From positions 1 to 33,875 of the forward strand of contig DFHU01000012.1 in the NCBI GenBank assembly GCA_002373045.1: a stretch of DNA of 33,875 nucleotides. Direction: 5' to 3'. The position numbers were made by a program, and so were the translations under genes. Of the stretch, positions 30,470 to 33,875 are shown piece after piece. Under the pieces are notes generated by a model that was not told the DNA's origin, ran no database searches, and was given only the letters and a program-made list of their open reading frames with translations. The number at the start of each line of letters is the position of its first letter. The first letter of the stretch is position 1. The DNA is from Pseudoselenomonas ruminantium (GTDB taxonomy: Bacteria; Bacillota; Negativicutes; Selenomonadales; Selenomonadaceae).

Positions 30470-30722
30470 GAAAAAACAGCCGTTATGCTCTCCCAGAGAG
30501 TCCGGGATGCTGAAAACCGGATAGAACACAGACTGCTGCATGGGCCGCCGAGGGCGCACCGAACAGAAGCCTTAGTGCTTATCAGTAGGCTGCGACGTGA
30601 GACATACGTCAGTTGTCAGAGGTATGTTCGTACCTCGTTAAGGGCATGGCACAGCCATGAAACAGGGTGGCACCGCGAGAATTTCGTCCCTGACAGAAAC
30701 TATTTTCTGTCGGGGACTTTTT
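30444..30722 (+). promoter_or_regulatory. T-box riboswitch controlling trpS
   Basis: The leader RNA senses uncharged tRNA-Trp. The T-box bulge sequence AGGGTGGCACCGCG (30664-30677) is intact. It is followed by a terminator with arms GTCCCTGACAGAAA (30686-30699) and TTTTCTGTCGGGGAC (30703-30717) and a run of five U residues. The stem I region with AGAGAGTCC and GATGCTGAAAACC lies around 30496-30520. TGG at 30541-30543 is a candidate specifier codon, but I could not fold the specifier loop with certainty. Confidence 0.93.
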
Positions 30723-30754
30723 GGTTCCTGACAGGCCAAAAGGAGTAAGCGCAT

Positions 30755-31756
30755 ATGGAAAACAAAAAAATCATTCTCTCGGGCATTCAGCCCACAGGCA
30801 CCTTTACCCTGGGCAACTATCTGGGCGCGGTGAAGAACTGGCAGAAAATGCAGGAGGACTACAACTGCTACTACTTTATCGCCGACCTGCATTCCCTGAC
30901 GATTCACATCGACCCGTCCCAGCGTAAAAAGCAGACCCTCGAAGCCTTTGCCCTGCTGCTGGCCTGCGGCATCGACCCGCAAAAGAGCCTGGTTTTCGTC
31001 CAGAGCCATGTCCGCAGCCATGCCGAAATGGGCTGGCTCATGAGCTGCTGCGCCCAGTTCGGCGAGCTTAGCCGCATGACCCAGTTCAAGGATAAATCCA
31101 GCAAACATCCGGAAAACATCAACGCCGGCCTCTTTACCTATCCGGCACTGATGGCCGGCGACATCCTACTATATCAGGCCGACTATGTACCCGTAGGCGC
31201 TGACCAGACCCAGCATCTCGAATTCACCCGCGATATCGCCACCCGCATCAACCATAACTACGGCGAAATCTTCAAGCTGCCGGAAGGTTACTTCCCGAAA
31301 GCCGGTGCCCGCGTCATGAGCCTGCAGGACCCCACCAGCAAGATGAGCAAGTCCGACACCAATCCCAAAGCCACGATTTCCATTCTCGACGAAGAAAACG
31401 TCATTCTCAAGAAGTTCAAGAGCGCCGTTACCGACAGCGAAGCCAAGGTATGCTTCCGCGAGGACAAGCCTGGCGTCAGCAACCTCATGACGATTTATTC
31501 CGCCATCACCGGAAAAACCATGGAGGAAATCGAAACCGAATTCGACGGTAAGGGCTATGGCGACTTCAAGGCTGTTGTCGGCCAGACCGTAGCCGATGAA
31601 TTAAAGCCCATCCGTGAAAAATACAAGGAACTTATGGCCAATAGAAAAGCCCTCGAAGCTCTCATGAAGGAAGGAGCCGACAAAGCCGAGTACATCGCCC
31701 GCAAGACCCTCTCCAAGACGAAGAAAAAATTAGGCCTGCTGCCGGAAATCCGCTAA
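30755..31756 (+). CDS. trpS: Tryptophanyl-tRNA synthetase
   Basis: Charges tRNA-Trp with tryptophan in two ATP-dependent steps. The 333-residue class I synthetase has the HIGH-equivalent GIQPTGTFTLGNYLGA (residues 10-25, Thr in place of the first His, which is seen in other TrpRS), GDILLYQADYVPVGADQTQHLE, and the KMSKS loop DPTSKMSKSD. It is about the usual length. AAGGAG lies 11 bases before the ATG. It is expressed singly behind a T-box leader and convergent with the YbjN-like gene. Confidence 0.97.
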   Translation: MENKKIILSGIQPTGTFTLGNYLGAVKNWQKMQEDYNCYYFIADLHSLTIHIDPSQRKKQTLEAFALLLACGIDPQKSLVFVQSHVRSHAEMGWLMSCCAQFGELSRMTQFKDKSSKHPENINAGLFTYPALMAGDILLYQADYVPVGADQTQHLEFTRDIATRINHNYGEIFKLPEGYFPKAGARVMSLQDPTSKMSKSDTNPKATISILDEENVILKKFKSAVTDSEAKVCFREDKPGVSNLMTIYSAITGKTMEEIETEFDGKGYGDFKAVVGQTVADELKPIREKYKELMANRKALEALMKEGADKAEYIARKTLSKTKKKLGLLPEIR

Positions 31757-31868
31757 GCAATTTCCCCTGCCGCAAGCCGAAAAAATAAGCTCCCAATGAA
31801 CCAGTGCAAAACACAATATTGCACATAGTCCACGCAGGAGCCATGGATAGGTCTTCAGTACGTATTAA

Positions 31869-31947
31869 GCGCCGGGGCCGGGTATATATTTTCGTAGCGT
31901 TTGACAAGCCTGTCTAAGCGAAGAAAATATATACCCGGCCCCGGCGC
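31869..31947. repeat. Long hairpin repeat, copy E
   Basis: Perfect 25-bp inverted arms (31869-31893 and 31923-31947; GCGCCGGGGCCGGG...TTTTC) around the core GCGTTTGACAAGCCTGTCTA. Same family as copies A-D at 13.9-14.4 kb, with a wholly different outer stem. It lies between the convergent trpS and YbjN-like genes and could end both transcripts, though no U run follows. Confidence 0.92.
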
Positions 31948-31970
31948 GCCTTTATGCGCAAATATGTTAC

Positions 31971-32432
31971 TTATTTGCCCCAAACCTGCCCCATAAACTC
32001 ATCGTACACCTCTTCCAAATGCTGGACGAGCACGCTGAGCATGAGCTGTATCATCTTACAGTCAAAGGTATCGTCCACAAAGGGCAGGCAGATATCCAGA
32101 TAGACCTTGCCATCCTGATGGACATAATACTTAAAGCTCTTATAGCGGGCATTCAAGTCGTTGAGATATTCCTTGATCCTGGGCTGCTTGTCTTCCGGCA
32201 ACCCACTGATTATCTGCGTGCGGATAACGGTGAAAATACTGGTATCAATCAGTATGGCCATCGGCAGAATCTGACCGCGCGCTTCAATGCGGGAACGGAA
32301 CAGCACCGTAGCATAATCATCATCCATCGACTCTGTGCTGAACACATTGATGTTGTTCTCAATCAGGAATTCCTGAAACTTAACCGCCTTTTCATTATTC
32401 TCTACAGTTTTTTTGGTACTTTTTCTTGGCAT
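31971..32432 (-). CDS. YbjN-like protein of unknown function
   Basis: A 153-residue cytoplasmic protein with a basic start (MPRKSTKKT) and no signal or membrane segment. The alternating beta and helical pattern (FLIENNINVF; TVLFRSRIEARGQILPMAILIDTSIFTVIRTQI; KVYLDICLPFVDDTFDCKMIQLML...HLEEVYDEFM) resembles YbjN / type III chaperone-like folds, so the family call is tentative. The ATG at 32432 has AAGGAG six bases upstream. It starts 13 bases after uxaC, so it is probably cotranscribed, but no function in uronate use is known to me. Confidence 0.6.
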   Translation of the reverse strand: MPRKSTKKTVENNEKAVKFQEFLIENNINVFSTESMDDDYATVLFRSRIEARGQILPMAILIDTSIFTVIRTQIISGLPEDKQPRIKEYLNDLNARYKSFKYYVHQDGKVYLDICLPFVDDTFDCKMIQLMLSVLVQHLEEVYDEFMGQVWGK

Positions 32433-32445
32433 AACTACTCCTTCA

Positions 32446-33858
32446 TCAAAATGCAAAATAACGGCAGGCATTGTTGTAACTGATATCTTCCACCAGTTTG
32501 CCCAAGGTCTTCATATCCGCTGGATACTCCCCATTTTCCACGAGATTGCCGATAAAATTACACAAAATACGGCGATAATACTCATGACGCGGATAGGATA
32601 ACAGGGAACGGGAATCAGTCGGCGTGCCAATGGTATTGCCCAACACCGATATGCTGGCCAAAATACGCAGCTGTGCCTCGATTCCTTCCTTGTTATTATT
32701 AAACCACCAGGCAGCCCCCTGCTGGATTTTGCCTAAGGCCTCTGTTCCAGAAAAAGCCGGCAGCAGTGCAGCAATCACGATATTATCCGCAGGATTCAGG
32801 GAAGAAATAATGGTCTTGGGCAAGTGTCCGTCCTTATTCAATTCATTGAGGAATTTTGCCAAAGCAGGCGCACAGTTATGTGTATCCACAGCATCAAAGC
32901 CGCTGTCGTGCCCCAAAAGCGTATACTGAACAGAATTGACATCACGAAGGGCCGAATAATGAATCTGCATCGTCCAACCGCGGCGAGCATATTCTTCACC
33001 CAGGAACAGCAGAATCGCGGTCTTATACTGCTCCATAGCCAACTTGGAGGGCATCCCCTTGCCGTTAATTACCTTGCCCACGACATCATCCAGCTCATAT
33101 TCCTTAGCCGGAGCAAAAACCATATACGGCAAGGCCTGGTCAGCAATCTGACAGCCTCTTTCCTCGAAATAATCCAGGCGTTTGACAATCGCGTCCCGGA
33201 TATCGGCCATGGTGGATATATCATCCATCCCCGCAGCCTCACCCAGCTCATAACGCATATAGGCATCCCAGCCATCATCTTCAATGTTCAGAATGCTGTC
33301 TGCCCGGAAGGTCGGCAAAACTTCTGCCGGACATTTCCCATCTTCCTTGATTTTTGTATGCCATTTCAGGTCTGATGCCGGGTCATCCGTGGTGCAGATA
33401 ACCTGCACATTGGAACGTTCGATAATCCCCTGAGCACGCATATCGGCAGCCTGCAACCGTGCATTGCAAATATCCCAAATTTTTTCCGCATTCTCTCCAT
33501 TGAGAATCAAATCACAGTCAAAATAGCGCTGCAACTCCAAATGCGTCCAATGATACAGCGGACTGCCAATCGCCCGCGACAAACTCTCCGCAAAATACTG
33601 GAACTTTTCCCGCGAGGAAACCTCACTGCCCGTCACACAGCCCTCGGATACCGCATTGCTCCGCAGCAGCCGCCACTTGTAGGTATCTGACCCCAGCCAT
33701 GCCTGTGCAATATTGCGGAACTCACGGTTTTCCGCAATTTCCCGCGGATTGATATGGCAATGATAGTCATAAATCGGCATGGGAGCGGCATGCTCATGAT
33801 AGAGAACGCGTGCAGTTTCCGTTTGCAGGAGAAAATCCTTATCCATAAATTTCTTCAT
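32446..33858 (-). CDS. uxaC: Glucuronate (uronate) isomerase
   Basis: Converts D-glucuronate to D-fructuronate and D-galacturonate to D-tagaturonate, the entry step for pectin and glucuronoxylan sugars. The 470-residue amidohydrolase-fold enzyme has the metal-binding YDYHCHINP at residues 30-38, VICTTDDPASDL, MQIHYSALRDVN and the C-terminal SYPRHEYYRRILCN. The length equals that of known UxaC. GGAGGGG precedes the ATG within the last bases of the window. Any further operon genes lie outside. Confidence 0.97.
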   Translation of the reverse strand: MKKFMDKDFLLQTETARVLYHEHAAPMPIYDYHCHINPREIAENREFRNIAQAWLGSDTYKWRLLRSNAVSEGCVTGSEVSSREKFQYFAESLSRAIGSPLYHWTHLELQRYFDCDLILNGENAEKIWDICNARLQAADMRAQGIIERSNVQVICTTDDPASDLKWHTKIKEDGKCPAEVLPTFRADSILNIEDDGWDAYMRYELGEAAGMDDISTMADIRDAIVKRLDYFEERGCQIADQALPYMVFAPAKEYELDDVVGKVINGKGMPSKLAMEQYKTAILLFLGEEYARRGWTMQIHYSALRDVNSVQYTLLGHDSGFDAVDTHNCAPALAKFLNELNKDGHLPKTIISSLNPADNIVIAALLPAFSGTEALGKIQQGAAWWFNNNKEGIEAQLRILASISVLGNTIGTPTDSRSLLSYPRHEYYRRILCNFIGNLVENGEYPADMKTLGKLVEDISYNNACRYFAF

Positions 33859-33875
33859 AAAATAACCCCTCCCAT

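Overview
The window looks like a chromosomal segment of a motile, diderm, saccharolytic Negativicute, most likely Selenomonadaceae (Selenomonas-like; genus not proven). The reasons are a porin with an N-terminal SLH domain and a C-terminal phenylalanine (the outer-membrane protein type typical of Selenomonas), Firmicute-type gene order (yaaR-holB-ricT-trmN6-rsmI), a T-box leader on trpS, a flagellin gene, and PTS/tagatose-6-phosphate sugar metabolism. I see no insertion sequence, prophage or CRISPR array.

Layout. 79-5416 (minus): housekeeping operon yaaR, holB, ricT, trmN6, rsmI and a GH3 lipoprotein, with a promoter at 5468-5496 and a terminator at 28-63. 5534-6178 (minus): a secreted 3D-domain cell-wall protein. 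6341-6800 (minus): five tRNA genes (Gly, Gly, CAT, Arg, Tyr) behind a perfect consensus promoter. 7081-8955 (plus): a large flagellin with a glycine-rich beta-solenoid-like insert and a nine-G tract. 9102-9275: a palindromic, multi-branched structured element. 9275-13762 (minus): a giant SF1 helicase-nuclease with a DnaA-box cluster in its leader. 13940-14383: four long hairpins sharing a central core; a fifth lies at 31869-31947. 14417-19249 (minus): Leloir operon galK-galE-galT-lacI type regulator. 19425-22185 (minus): lacA-lacB-lacF-lacG. 22360-23166 (plus): RpiR-family regulator. 23195-25003 (minus): tagatose-bisphosphate aldolase and lacC. 25116-30211 (minus): PTS lactose-type IICB, SLH porin and GH53 endo-galactanase. 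30409-31756 (plus): T-box and trpS. 31971-33858 (minus): glucuronate isomerase uxaC and a YbjN-like protein.

The 19-30 kb half reads as one galactan/galactoside utilisation locus for a diderm. GH53 with a CBM61-like module cuts beta-1,4-galactan. The porin would pass oligosaccharides through the outer membrane, and the lactose-type PTS would import and phosphorylate them. LacG would release galactose-6-phosphate, and LacAB, LacC and a class II aldolase would feed triose phosphates to glycolysis. The neighbouring gal operon handles free galactose.

The strongest new observation is a 25-bp motif (GAAAA-N3-TT-N-CAAA-N4-GAAAAC) that lies exactly 20 nt upstream of the -10 box in front of lacA, the aldolase gene and the PTS gene. 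All three promoters lack a good -35. This predicts activation of three operons by one regulator, for which the divergently encoded RpiR-family protein is the natural candidate. Other notable items are the possibly phase-variable flagellin, the covarying hairpin family, the structured element at 9.1 kb and the DnaA-box cluster.
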